From assembly GCA_002343715.1 (NCBI GenBank), contig DDSA01000237.1, forward strand, positions 453 through 15,907: a DNA stretch of 15,455 nucleotides, given 5' to 3'. Of the stretch, positions 7,099-15,395 are shown one piece after another. Every line of letters begins with the position of its first letter. Within the stretch, counting starts at the first letter, position 1. The position numbers and the translations under genes are program-made. Source of the DNA: Phycisphaerales bacterium UBA2402. Its GTDB lineage: Bacteria > Planctomycetota > Phycisphaerae > Phycisphaerales > UBA1924. The notes below the pieces were generated by a model. That model was not told where the DNA came from, ran no database searches, and saw only the letters and a list, made by a program, of their open reading frames with translations.

Positions 7099-10000
7099 AT
7101 GCCTCTCGCCCGCCGCCTCTGGCTCACAGCGCTCCTCCTCGCCCCCGCCGCCGCGGCCCAGAGCGTCCACCTCTCCGAGTTTCTCGCTTCCAACGACCGC
7201 ATCCTCGCGGATGAGGACGGTGAGTTCAACGACTGGGTGGAGTTGTACAACGATGAGAACATCCCCGTCAATCTCGACGGGTGGTACATCACCGATTCGG
7301 CCAGCAACCTCCGCAAGTGGCGCATCCCCGCGGTGACGATTCCGGCCAAGGGATTTCTCATCGTCTTCTGCAGCGACAAGAACCGCGCTGTGCCCGGCTC
7401 CCCGCTCCATACGAGTTTCAAACTCTCCGCAGCGGGCGAGTACCTGGCGCTGGTCCGGCCCGACGGGGTGACCCGGGCCACCGAGTACGCGCCGATGTTC
7501 CCGCCGCAGATCGCGGACACGTCGTACGGCATGGCGTGGACCGGTGCGGCCACCACGCTCGTGACGCCCTCCAACCCCGCCCGGGTCCTGGTGCCCGCCA
7601 ACAGCGCGCTGGGCACGACGTGGCGCGCCCGGACCTATGTCGATTCGGCGTGGACCGCCGGGAACCAGCCCGTGGGCTACGAGCGTGCCAGCGGCTACGA
7701 GAACATCATCGCGCTCAATGTCAACGCGGCGATGTACAACGTCAACGCTTCGATCTATATCCGCCTGCCTTTTACGCTCGGCACGATCCCCGCCGCGGAC
7801 ACCATGACTCTGCGCGTCAAGTACGACGACGGCTTCATCGCCTATCTGAACGGCACGGAGGTGGCCCGTGCCAACGCCCCCGCCGCCCCGGCGTACAACT
7901 CCACCGCGACCACCGGCCACCCCGATGAGGAGGCGGTCATCTTCCAGGACTTCGACATCAGTTCACGCCTCAACCTGCTGACCACGGGCACCAACGTGCT
8001 GGCGATCCAGGGTCTGAACCTGACCCGCAATAACCAGGATTTTCTGCTGGGCACGGTCCTCGAGGCTTCGGTCTCGGGTGAGTTGAACCCGTCCTCGTTC
8101 CGGTACTTCACCGTGCCCACCCCGGGAGCGCCCAACGGGCGCAGCGGGACCGACAGCGCGCCACAGATCTCGGAAGTCGCCCACACACCGCACCAACCCA
8201 CCGACGCCGAGGACCTGACCGTGACCGCCCGCGTCTCGGTCGTCGCGGCCCCGATCCAATCCGTCACGCTGCGTTACCGCGTGGACTACGGCACGGAAGT
8301 CGCGCTGCTCATGCAGGACAACGGGCTGACGGGCGACGGCGCGGCGGGCGACGGCGTCTACGGCGCGCGCATCCCCGCCTCGGCCTCCGGCCCGGGGCAG
8401 ATGGTCCGCTACTACATCACCGCGACGGACACGCAGGCCCGGGCCAAACGCGAGCCGCTCTTCACCACGCCCACCAACAGCCCGGAGTACTTCGGCACCG
8501 TGGTGGCCCGCCCCGATGTCGGTTCTCAACTGCCCATCCTCTGGTGGTACGTGCAGAACACCGCCGCGGCGGCGACCGAGACGGGCACGCGTGCTTCCAT
8601 CTATTACCTGGGGCGCTTCTACGACAATGTCTATGTCCGATTGCGGGGTCAGTCTTCCGCGGGCTGGCCCAAGCCCCACTACAAAATTGATATGAACAGC
8701 GGGCTGTTCCTGACTCTGCGGGAGGACCTGCCGCCGGTGGAGGAGATCAATCTCCAGAGCACGTACAGCGACAAGGCGTACATCCGCCAGGTGATCAGCT
8801 GGGAGACGTACCGCGACTGCGGCGCACCGTACTGCGAGGCTTTCCCCGTCCGCGTGCAGCGCAACAACGCCTTCCACAGCGTCGCCGTCTTCGTCGAGCA
8901 GCCCGATGAGGAGTACCTCTCCCGCAACGGCCTGGACCGCGATGGGGCGCTCTACAAGATGTTCAACGAGTGCACGAGTTCAACGGTGAACATCGAGAAG
9001 AAGACCCGCGAGCACGAGAACAACAGCGACCTGGCGGCCCTGGTGGCCGGGGTGCAGCTCACGGGCACACCCCTCAACCGCTTCCTCTTCGACCACGTGG
9101 ACATCCCCGCGACGATCTCGTACCTCGTGGGCACCTCGCTCATCCACGACAACGACCACGTCGCCAAGAACTACTACGTCTATCGTGACACCGAAGGCTC
9201 GGGCGAGTGGACCATGCTGCCGTGGGACAAGGACCTGACCTTCGGCCGCAACTACGGCGCGGGCGGCGGGGTGCTCTCCGACGGGATCTGGGCCGATGAT
9301 GACCCCTACAGCCACCCCCTCTTCGGCGATCAGACCCGACCCAAGGTCGATGGGCCGTGGAACCGCTTCATCGACGCGATGTACCGCGAGCCTTCGGTGC
9401 GCTCCATGTACCTGCGGCGTCTGAGGTCCATGATGGACCGGTTGCTGCAAACCTCGTCGACGCCGTACGCCCAGCGCTACTACGAGCAGCGGATCGATGC
9501 ACTCGTCGCGTTGATGTCGGCGGACGTCGCGCTCGACCGGGCCGCGTGGGGCAATCCTTACGGCGCGAACCAGACCTTCTCAACCGCGGTCTCGATCCTG
9601 AAGAACGAGTACCTCGCGCCGCGACGGACGCACCTGTACCAGACCCACGCCGGCCTGATCCCCGCGGCACAGACGCCCGCGATGGAAGCGGCCGTCGTCT
9701 TCGGCGACATCGACCGCGATCCCGTGAGCGGCGACCGGGAGGAGGAGTACCTGCAACTGGTCAACAGCGGCGGCGCGGCGGTGGATCTCTCGGGCTGGAC
9801 GCTCGACGGAGACATCGCCCACACGTTCCGCCCCGGGACCGTTCTTCCCGCGGGCGGATCGCTCTACACCGTGGCGAACACCAACTCCTTCCGCGCTCGC
9901 GGCACGGGACCGAGCGGCGGTCAGGGGCATTACATCCAGGGCAACTACGACGGGCACCTGAGCTCACCCTGTCAGCCTCTCCATCTGCGCAACGCCGAGG

Positions 10001-10194
10001 GGAGTTTGATCGCGGTCCTCTGCCGATGCGCCGCGGACTTCAACGAGGACGGCGGGGTGGACGGCTCCGATGTCGAGGCGTTCTACATCGCCTGGGAGAA
10101 CGCCGAACCCCTCGCCGATGTCAACGAGGACGGCGGCATCGACGGGGGTGACGTCGAAGCGTTCTTCGCGGTCTGGTCGGCGGGCGGGTGCTGA
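7099..10194 (+). CDS. Secreted CotH-kinase family protein with two lamin-tail domains and a dockerin-like C-terminus
   Basis: The product has 1031 residues. The signal peptide is MPLARRLWLTALLLAPAAAA. Residues 22-135 are a lamin-tail domain (HLSEFLASN, DWVELYN, LDGWYITD). Residues 170-345 look like a beta-sandwich carbohydrate-binding-type domain, and 355-455 like an Ig/Fn3-type domain. Residues 480-785 are the CotH kinase domain: VRLRGQSS, a DEEYLSRNGL segment, NDHVAKNYYVYRD with D686, and PWDKD at 708-712, which match the conserved acidic motifs of CotH spore-coat kinases. A second lamin-tail domain covers 866-971, and two Asp-rich calcium-binding-type repeats (975-1031) end the protein in Cys. 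CotH of Bacillus phosphorylates a coat protein; the substrate here is unknown. It is the only plus-strand gene, so it is transcribed alone. Export and surface anchoring through the tail are inferred. Confidence 0.93.
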   Translation: MPLARRLWLTALLLAPAAAAQSVHLSEFLASNDRILADEDGEFNDWVELYNDENIPVNLDGWYITDSASNLRKWRIPAVTIPAKGFLIVFCSDKNRAVPGSPLHTSFKLSAAGEYLALVRPDGVTRATEYAPMFPPQIADTSYGMAWTGAATTLVTPSNPARVLVPANSALGTTWRARTYVDSAWTAGNQPVGYERASGYENIIALNVNAAMYNVNASIYIRLPFTLGTIPAADTMTLRVKYDDGFIAYLNGTEVARANAPAAPAYNSTATTGHPDEEAVIFQDFDISSRLNLLTTGTNVLAIQGLNLTRNNQDFLLGTVLEASVSGELNPSSFRYFTVPTPGAPNGRSGTDSAPQISEVAHTPHQPTDAEDLTVTARVSVVAAPIQSVTLRYRVDYGTEVALLMQDNGLTGDGAAGDGVYGARIPASASGPGQMVRYYITATDTQARAKREPLFTTPTNSPEYFGTVVARPDVGSQLPILWWYVQNTAAAATETGTRASIYYLGRFYDNVYVRLRGQSSAGWPKPHYKIDMNSGLFLTLREDLPPVEEINLQSTYSDKAYIRQVISWETYRDCGAPYCEAFPVRVQRNNAFHSVAVFVEQPDEEYLSRNGLDRDGALYKMFNECTSSTVNIEKKTREHENNSDLAALVAGVQLTGTPLNRFLFDHVDIPATISYLVGTSLIHDNDHVAKNYYVYRDTEGSGEWTMLPWDKDLTFGRNYGAGGGVLSDGIWADDDPYSHPLFGDQTRPKVDGPWNRFIDAMYREPSVRSMYLRRLRSMMDRLLQTSSTPYAQRYYEQRIDALVALMSADVALDRAAWGNPYGANQTFSTAVSILKNEYLAPRRTHLYQTHAGLIPAAQTPAMEAAVVFGDIDRDPVSGDREEEYLQLVNSGGAAVDLSGWTLDGDIAHTFRPGTVLPAGGSLYTVANTNSFRARGTGPSGGQGHYIQGNYDGHLSSPCQPLHLRNAEGSLIAVLCRCAADFNEDGGVDGSDVEAFYIAWENAEPLADVNEDGGIDGGDVEAFFAVWSAGGC

Positions 10195-10410
10195 AGAACG
10201 CGCCCCGACCGTTCGTACCCCCGGCTCACGAGAGGTGAACCGCGATCCGCCCGCGCGCAGTGTGCGCCCGGCCGCGCCGAACCGGTGCGGAGCATCGGGC
10301 CACGCTCGAACGGTCACGACGGTCGCGTGTCAGCAGGAACCGGACTCCCACGCGATGTAGAAGAACTCGACATCGCCGCCATCGACTCCGCCGTCCTCGT
10401 TGACATCGGC
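10114..10410. repeat. 23-base exact inverted repeat in the convergent dockerin-like gene ends
   Basis: The 23 bases at 10114-10136 recur exactly as the reverse complement at 10388-10410. Each codes ADVNEDGG in the tail module of its gene. The intervening 251 bases contain both gene ends and a 135-base gap (10195-10329). The gap holds a smaller 9-base inverted repeat (10207-10215 and 10307-10315) but no T-tract terminator for either gene. Confidence 0.85.
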
Positions 10411-11988
10411 CGCGGAGTCGCCGGATTCCCAATCGATGAAGAAGGCCTCGACATCACCCCCGTCCACGCCGCCGTCGCTGTTGTAGTCGGCGACGCAGCG
10501 GGCGTTCTCGCAGATGTCGGCGGTGCCGTTGCCGTTGCCGTCGGCGCAGGTGGTGAAGGCGCCTTTCCATACGCTCTCGGGAATGCCCGCGCACACGGCC
10601 TGCGTCACGGTCAGGCAGAAGCCGCTGGAGAGGCAGCACGCGCCGATGGGCTGGGGGCAACTGACCGAGCCGCAGGAAGTTCCCGCGCCCTGCCACGTCC
10701 CGCCCTGGTTCGTGCACTGCACTTCGGTGGCCGTGATGCACGTTCCATCGGGCTTGCAGCAGGCCCCGGTGGGGCACGCCCCGGCGCAGGTCGAGCCGAC
10801 CCCGCGGAACGAGCCACCCTGCGCCTGGCAGGCCTGCTCGCCCACGCCGGCGATGCACGAGCCGTCGGGCAGGCAGCACGCGCCGGTCGGGCAGGTGTTG
10901 CCCGAGCCGCAGGCGACACCGTGCCCGAGGTAGGTTCCACCCGCGCCGTTGCACTGCAACGGGGTGAGGGTGGTGCAAAAACCGTTGGAGAAGCAGCACG
11001 CGCCGCTGGGGGCCGGGCAGTTGGCGGTGGCGCAGTCGGTGAACTCACCCCGCCACGTTCCCGACGCCTCGCCGCACTGCTCGCTGGTCGCCTGGATGCA
11101 GGTACCGTCGGGCAGGCAGCACGCCCCGACGCCCGGCTGGCACGAGAGGCTGGACCATGTGGCCCGCATGACACTGTCGCCGCTGGGGCGGCAGAACGAG
11201 GCGAGCGCGTTGAACCGGGCCCAACCGCCGTTGGGCGGGCATCCCAGCGACCCGCAGTTGACGCCGAACAACCAGTTGTTCGCCGGTTGCGCCAGGCCCG
11301 ACACATCGGTGCAGGGGAAAGCGTTGCAGCACGTGGGCGGGCCGGAGAAGCAGGGGTTCTGCGTCTGCTGGTGGTGCTGGTCGATGCGCCAGGCCATCGT
11401 GAACTGACGGCTTCCGTTGTCGTTGATGATGATCTGCTCGGGGTCGCCGGGATCGACGGAGAACTGAATGTTCACGCCGTTGGTGCCCGGCGGGATGCGC
11501 AGGTGCGGCAGGATCACGTCGTCGGAAGAATCCTGAGAGACAAGCGTGCCAGAGGTCGGCGTGCCCTCGAAGAAGAGCACCGACCAGCGCGTCGTCGTTG
11601 TGACCGTCGAGCCGCTGGTGACGAAAATACACTCGGCCAGATCGATCTTGATCGGGAAGGCCGACGCCGGGAGCGTGTAGGTCGCGGCGAACATCTCCCC
11701 TTGCGCGAATCCCGCCTGCGCGATGAACGAGCCTCCAGCGAAGTTCGCATCGGTGTGGCTGGCGAGTTGTCCGCAGGCACGCGGGGCGTATGTCCGGTCC
11801 TCGATCACGCGGCCAAGGCTGGTGAGGTGCCAGTTGCGGATCGATTCGATCGTCACGGGGATCTCGATCCGACCGGAAGTGACCGGTGCTTCCGGCGCGA
11901 CCTGAGCAACCGCACCGCACGCGGCGACAGCCGACGCACCCAGCGCGCGCACGACACGACCGACCCGGACCTGACGCGACACACACAT
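10330..11988 (-). CDS. Secreted protein with five tandem Cys-rich GACC repeats and a dockerin-like C-terminus
   Basis: The product has 552 residues. The ATG at 11988 is chosen because AGGAG lies 7 bases upstream; a GTG ten codons earlier lacks this. The signal peptide probably ends after ACGAVA near residue 29. Residues 30-285 form a domain I do not recognise, containing a short CFSGPPTCC motif. Residues 288-486 carry five repeats of about 40 residues starting GACC at 288, 329, 369, 408 and 449, most with six cysteines, probably disulfide-bonded outside the cell. A DGNGNGTADIC segment leads into a tail (498-552) with two DxNxDGGVDGGDVE calcium-binding-type repeats and a terminal Cys. The tail is nearly the same as that of the convergent CotH protein. 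Both are probably handled by the same surface-attachment route. No enzymatic motif is visible. Confidence 0.9.
   Translation of the reverse strand: MCVSRQVRVGRVVRALGASAVAACGAVAQVAPEAPVTSGRIEIPVTIESIRNWHLTSLGRVIEDRTYAPRACGQLASHTDANFAGGSFIAQAGFAQGEMFAATYTLPASAFPIKIDLAECIFVTSGSTVTTTTRWSVLFFEGTPTSGTLVSQDSSDDVILPHLRIPPGTNGVNIQFSVDPGDPEQIIINDNGSRQFTMAWRIDQHHQQTQNPCFSGPPTCCNAFPCTDVSGLAQPANNWLFGVNCGSLGCPPNGGWARFNALASFCRPSGDSVMRATWSSLSCQPGVGACCLPDGTCIQATSEQCGEASGTWRGEFTDCATANCPAPSGACCFSNGFCTTLTPLQCNGAGGTYLGHGVACGSGNTCPTGACCLPDGSCIAGVGEQACQAQGGSFRGVGSTCAGACPTGACCKPDGTCITATEVQCTNQGGTWQGAGTSCGSVSCPQPIGACCLSSGFCLTVTQAVCAGIPESVWKGAFTTCADGNGNGTADICENARCVADYNSDGGVDGGDVEAFFIDWESGDSAADVNEDGGVDGGDVEFFYIAWESGSC
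10531..11127 (-). repeat. Five tandem Cys-rich repeats (about 120 bases each)
   Basis: Units follow GACCxxDGxCxxxTxxxC then GGTWxGxGTxC and end CP. Unit length is 39-41 residues. The fifth unit is degenerate at its end, with PESVWKG in place of GGTW. This repeat type recurs in predicted planctomycete exported proteins, from general knowledge; its structure and role are not known to me. Confidence 0.85.
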
Positions 11989-11995
11989 ACGGATG

Positions 11996-12000
11996 CTCCT
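11996..12000 (-). promoter_or_regulatory. Ribosome binding site deciding the start of the Cys-rich protein gene
   Basis: AGGAG on the minus strand stands 7 bases before the ATG at 11988, within a GGAGAGGAG stretch. Confidence 0.8.
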
Positions 12001-12118
12001 CTCCAGAAGACTCGACACGAGTCGCCGGACTCAAACCAACGAAAACACCATCGGGCGAGAGACCCATAAGCAGCCCCGCCCGCACTCTGCTCATTATCGG
12101 TAGACTACATTGAAACGT

Positions 12119-12211
12119 CCCGCAACGCAACGGAAATCCGAGCGCAGTTGCGGGGCAATTCCCGTTGCCTCCCCTGTCTATACGTCCCCGACCCTGCTCG
12201 CGGTTGCGGGG
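12119..12211. promoter_or_regulatory. GTTGC-rich inverted repeats between the kinase operon and the Cys-rich protein gene
   Basis: CCCGCAAC (12119-12126) pairs with GTTGCGGG (12147-12154). An interleaved GCAACGG (12127-12133) pairs with CCGTTGC (12162-12168). A further GTTGCGGGG lies at 12203-12211. These elements fall after the lipoprotein stop and about 130 bases upstream of the Cys-rich gene. There is no T tract, so a Rho-independent terminator is unlikely. An operator or alternative RNA hairpins are possible. Confidence 0.35.
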
Positions 12212-12217
12212 CGGCGG

Positions 12218-12940
12218 TCAGGGGGTCGAGGGGTTCGGGAGATTCGCGAGTGATCCGAAGTAGGCCGTGGTGGTCAGATTCGCCGACACGGCCTTGGATC
12301 GAACATGCTCCAGGAAGGGAAGAACGCCATCGGGATCGGCATCACCGGCTTTGGGGATGTTGGTGATGGGGCCGAAGACCGGCATCGCGCCGCTCTGGCT
12401 CACCTTGACATACTTCCCTTTGCCCAATTTCTGTCGAACTCCGGTGGGTGCGCCGGTGGCGGGATTGAGCAGTTCGCACGTGACCGGCAGGGTGGATTTG
12501 GCCTCTAGCACGATGATGAGATCGGCGTTGGTCGAGTCGCTGATGCGCATGGCGTAGATCGTGCCCGTCGCCCCCGCGATCACACGCTTGGAGCGGGTGA
12601 TGGGCATGTACCCGGAGGCATACACAAAGGCTTCCCCCGTGAAGGTGGCCGTCGTAATCGAGTTGTGCGTGCCGATCCCGATCTCGCCCGCGCCCTTGGG
12701 GTACGGCCCGGCGAGCAGGTCGTAGTCACGTCCGGAACTATCCTGGCTACGCATCATCACGGTCTGCGACGTCACGAACGGCTCATCCGGCCCGAGCACG
12801 ATTCCCGTCAGCACCAGCCCCGCCTTGCCCGGCGGGTTGACTACGCCCACGGGTGAGAGCAACGGCCGTACGGGCCGCCCGCAGCCAACCAGGAGAGCAA
12901 GCGCCGCGAGCAGCACCGAAAAGTGACGTGTGTGTGTCAT
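12218..12940 (-). CDS. Putative lipoprotein coupled to the CHASE2 kinase gene
   Basis: The product has 240 residues. The frame stays open 73 codons further upstream, but the ATG at 12940 begins a clean lipoprotein signal, MTHTRHFSVLLAALALLVGC, with a canonical LVGC lipobox and Cys20 as lipidated residue. That ATG overlaps the kinase stop by 4 bases (ATGA), a typical translational-coupling junction. The mature protein is rich in Thr, Gly and Pro (SPVGVVNPPGKAGLVLTGIV, then several short hydrophobic strands) and looks like an all-beta protein; no family is recognised. Tight coupling to a sensor kinase suggests an accessory or ligand-binding envelope protein for that kinase, or its target, but the sequence does not show which. 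Confidence 0.85.
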   Translation of the reverse strand: MTHTRHFSVLLAALALLVGCGRPVRPLLSPVGVVNPPGKAGLVLTGIVLGPDEPFVTSQTVMMRSQDSSGRDYDLLAGPYPKGAGEIGIGTHNSITTATFTGEAFVYASGYMPITRSKRVIAGATGTIYAMRISDSTNADLIIVLEAKSTLPVTCELLNPATGAPTGVRQKLGKGKYVKVSQSGAMPVFGPITNIPKAGDADPDGVLPFLEHVRSKAVSANLTTTAYFGSLANLPNPSTP

Positions 12941-15384
12941 GCGAATCGCCCCGCGAAGTTCGGCTCGGATCGTCCCGCGACGCGGGGCGCGAATCCCAAC
13001 CGCAGCGCGCCCCCTACCAGGGCGCTCACGATCGGAACCATAGGGTTGAACTGATACCCCGCGAAGTGGTACGCCGCCAAACTCCCGCCCACCAGCAGCA
13101 CGGTGACGCCGATCCATCGAAGGGCCAGACCCGCGCGACGCCCCGAACCGCCCACCCATAACCCCAGCAGGCCGCCCATCAGGATCAGCCCCTCGGACTC
13201 CGCTCGTGTCGGGGCGATCAGGCCCTTGGAGGTCAGGAGTGATTCGATCGCCGCGGCGTGCGCCCAGCAGCCGGGGACCACGCGCCCGTCGTCGGTCTCG
13301 TGCATGTCGGCGTCGAGGCGGGCCACGATCACGGCCTTGCCCTTGAAACGGTCGGTCAGATCCGCATCGGGCATGCCCAGCACGTCGACGATGGACATCG
13401 TCGCGGGCGTGAAGAACGACTCGCCCGGCAGTTCCGACACATAGCGTCCCATCCGGTCATCGGGACGCAGCCCCAGCGCCTCCGCCTCATCATCCCAGAC
13501 AGGCTCATCGCACCTGCTGACTCCGATGGTGTCCGCCGTGCGGGTCGATCGGATCAGCCCGGTCGGCCCGTCGGTCACATCGGGGTAATGCAAGGTGATG
13601 CGTCGCGGGCCGGGCACGATGCTCGGACGGCTGCGGGCGTTCCCGTCCCGACGCGCGAAGGCTTCCAACGCCAGCGACGGGATCGGCGGCTGGCCCACGC
13701 GGTCCACGAACAGATCGACGACCGCCTGCCGCGGCGGGAAGGACGCTGTCAGGCCGCCCCAGAACAAACTTTTTTCAATCCCCGGCGACATCAGCGCTGC
13801 GGCGTCCTTCCCATCGGCCCACCCCGGCAATCCTCCGATCACCGCTCGCCCGGCCACCGTGCGCATCCGATCCGCCGCGGCGGCCAGCGCTCTGGTCGCG
13901 TCGGCCCGCATCGCCGACATCCGCTGTGCCGGATCATCGCGGGGGGGCGCATCGATGAACATCAGGTCGAGCGCGATCACGCTCGGACGGGCATCGATCA
14001 GTCGTTCGATGAGCCGTGCCATCATGTGACGGCGCACCGTGACGGCGTACAGATTCGCGGCGCTCGCCGTGCCGTCCTGCCGCGCCGGATCATCGGCCGC
14101 GGGGGGCGGCCCGACGAGTTCGCCGAGGCCGGCCCGGAACACCGCCTCCGGGACGTCATCCGAATCGGGCAGCGTGACAATCATGGTGTGTTCCATGACC
14201 TCCGAAAGGCGGGCCGCGGCGGGCACGAGCGTCAGCATCGCCGCGTAGGTCCGGTCCAGCGGCGTGTATTCGTACACCAGCGGTACTCCGACCATCCGGC
14301 TCAGGCCATAGGCCGCCAGGGCGAGAATCGCCATCGCGAAGGATGTATGCTTCCGCCATCCCGACGCGGCTCGCCGAACGGCAACGTACACCCTGTTGCG
14401 GGAGCGAGCCTCCACGGGCTGCCCTTCGAGATAGCGCCGGATGTCTCGCCGCAGTTGCGATGCGGACTGGTATCGCTCCTCGGGCTTCTTCTCCAGCGCC
14501 CGCTGCACGATGGCGTCGAGGTCTCCCCGGAACTCGGGGCCGTACAGGCTCAGCGGCGCCGGTTCGTGAGTCCGGATCACCCGGATGGACTCCGCGGTCA
14601 GCCCGTTGCCCGGCACGGCGTAGGGGAGTTTGCCGGAGAGGAGTTGGAAGAGCACCACCCCCAGCGAATAGACATCGCTCCTCGCATCCACCGGCCCGCC
14701 GATGCACTGCTCGGGGCTCATGTACTCGAGCGTGCCCGCCACTCCGCCGTGACGCGACTCCTCGCCCGCGCGGACTTCCTCGGCGACGCCGAAGTCGATG
14801 ACCTTGGGCTGGGCCGCGTGCGACGGATCCGTGAGAGAGACGAGGATGTTGCTGGGCTTGAGATCCCTGTGGACGATGCCGCGCCGGTGGGCCGCGTGCA
14901 CCGCATCGCAGACGCGCATGAAGAGCCGCAGCCGGTCGGACAGGCTCAGCACGGCGCTCTCGGCGTAGGTCGTGAGTGACACCGCCCCCACGACGCGCTC
15001 CATGACGAAGTAGGGCATGCCGGCGTCGATCCCGCAGTCGTACACCCGCGCGATGCCGGGGTCCTCGATCCGCGCCAGCATCCGCGATTCCGCCAGGAAC
15101 CGATCGATCGAGGCCGGGGTGTTCATGCCCGCGCGAACGACCTTCACCGCCACCGCACGGTCCAGTTGTGAATCACTCGCGGCATAGACGCGGCCCATGC
15201 CGCCCGAGCCGATCTCGGCTTCGATAACATACCGCCCGATGCGATCGGGCACGGAAGGCGGGTTGAAACTCGGCGGGGATGCAGGCCAGGTCGTCACATC
15301 GGGCGGCGTCGTCACCGCGGCGGCGCGGGCCTCGGCCTCGTTCCACCCATCCTCCGACCACGCGTTGCCGTCCACTCCAGCCAC
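12937..15384 (-). CDS. Transmembrane Ser/Thr protein kinase with CHASE2 sensor domain
   Basis: The product has 815 residues. The PknB-type kinase occupies about 50-325: GSGGMGRVY (59-67), Lys81, Glu99, the HRDLKPSN catalytic loop with Asp174 and Asn179, DFG at 197-199 and SPE at 223-225, so all key catalytic residues are present. A hydrophobic segment (about 347-365) follows, then about 360 residues resembling a CHASE2 extracytoplasmic sensor (VIALDLMFIDAP; FKGKAVIVARL), then three closely spaced membrane segments (about 732-797). The kinase faces the cytoplasm and the sensor the outside. I chose the GTG at 15384 because AGAGGAG lies 4 bases upstream; the frame remains open to a GTG at 15432 that has no such site. 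No promoter is visible before the contig end, so an upstream operon partner is possible. Confidence 0.93.
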   Translation of the reverse strand: MAGVDGNAWSEDGWNEAEARAAAVTTPPDVTTWPASPPSFNPPSVPDRIGRYVIEAEIGSGGMGRVYAASDSQLDRAVAVKVVRAGMNTPASIDRFLAESRMLARIEDPGIARVYDCGIDAGMPYFVMERVVGAVSLTTYAESAVLSLSDRLRLFMRVCDAVHAAHRRGIVHRDLKPSNILVSLTDPSHAAQPKVIDFGVAEEVRAGEESRHGGVAGTLEYMSPEQCIGGPVDARSDVYSLGVVLFQLLSGKLPYAVPGNGLTAESIRVIRTHEPAPLSLYGPEFRGDLDAIVQRALEKKPEERYQSASQLRRDIRRYLEGQPVEARSRNRVYVAVRRAASGWRKHTSFAMAILALAAYGLSRMVGVPLVYEYTPLDRTYAAMLTLVPAAARLSEVMEHTMIVTLPDSDDVPEAVFRAGLGELVGPPPAADDPARQDGTASAANLYAVTVRRHMMARLIERLIDARPSVIALDLMFIDAPPRDDPAQRMSAMRADATRALAAAADRMRTVAGRAVIGGLPGWADGKDAAALMSPGIEKSLFWGGLTASFPPRQAVVDLFVDRVGQPPIPSLALEAFARRDGNARSRPSIVPGPRRITLHYPDVTDGPTGLIRSTRTADTIGVSRCDEPVWDDEAEALGLRPDDRMGRYVSELPGESFFTPATMSIVDVLGMPDADLTDRFKGKAVIVARLDADMHETDDGRVVPGCWAHAAAIESLLTSKGLIAPTRAESEGLILMGGLLGLWVGGSGRRAGLALRWIGVTVLLVGGSLAAYHFAGYQFNPMVPIVSALVGGALRLGFAPRVAGRSEPNFAGRFA

Positions 15385-15388
15385 GTTA

Positions 15389-15395
15389 CTCCTCT
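15389..15395 (-). promoter_or_regulatory. Ribosome binding site deciding the start of the CHASE2 kinase
   Basis: AGAGGAG on the minus strand ends 4 bases before the GTG at 15384. It makes this start more likely than the GTG 16 codons upstream. Confidence 0.65.

Noticed and set aside
10195..10329. Bidirectional terminator between the convergent genes
   Set aside because: Only a distant 9-base inverted repeat and a short GCGCA/TGCGC hairpin are present, without T tracts on either side.
10285..12069. 594-codon plus-strand open frame, longer than the annotated minus-strand gene
   Set aside because: The minus strand shows a signal peptide, a ribosome binding site, five Cys-rich repeats and a dockerin-like tail; the plus frame is only Ala/Gly/Arg-rich low-complexity sequence.
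13258..14979. 573-codon plus-strand open frame opposite the kinase
   Set aside because: It is antisense to the intact kinase and CHASE2 domains, and its His/Arg/Gly-rich translation has no domain.
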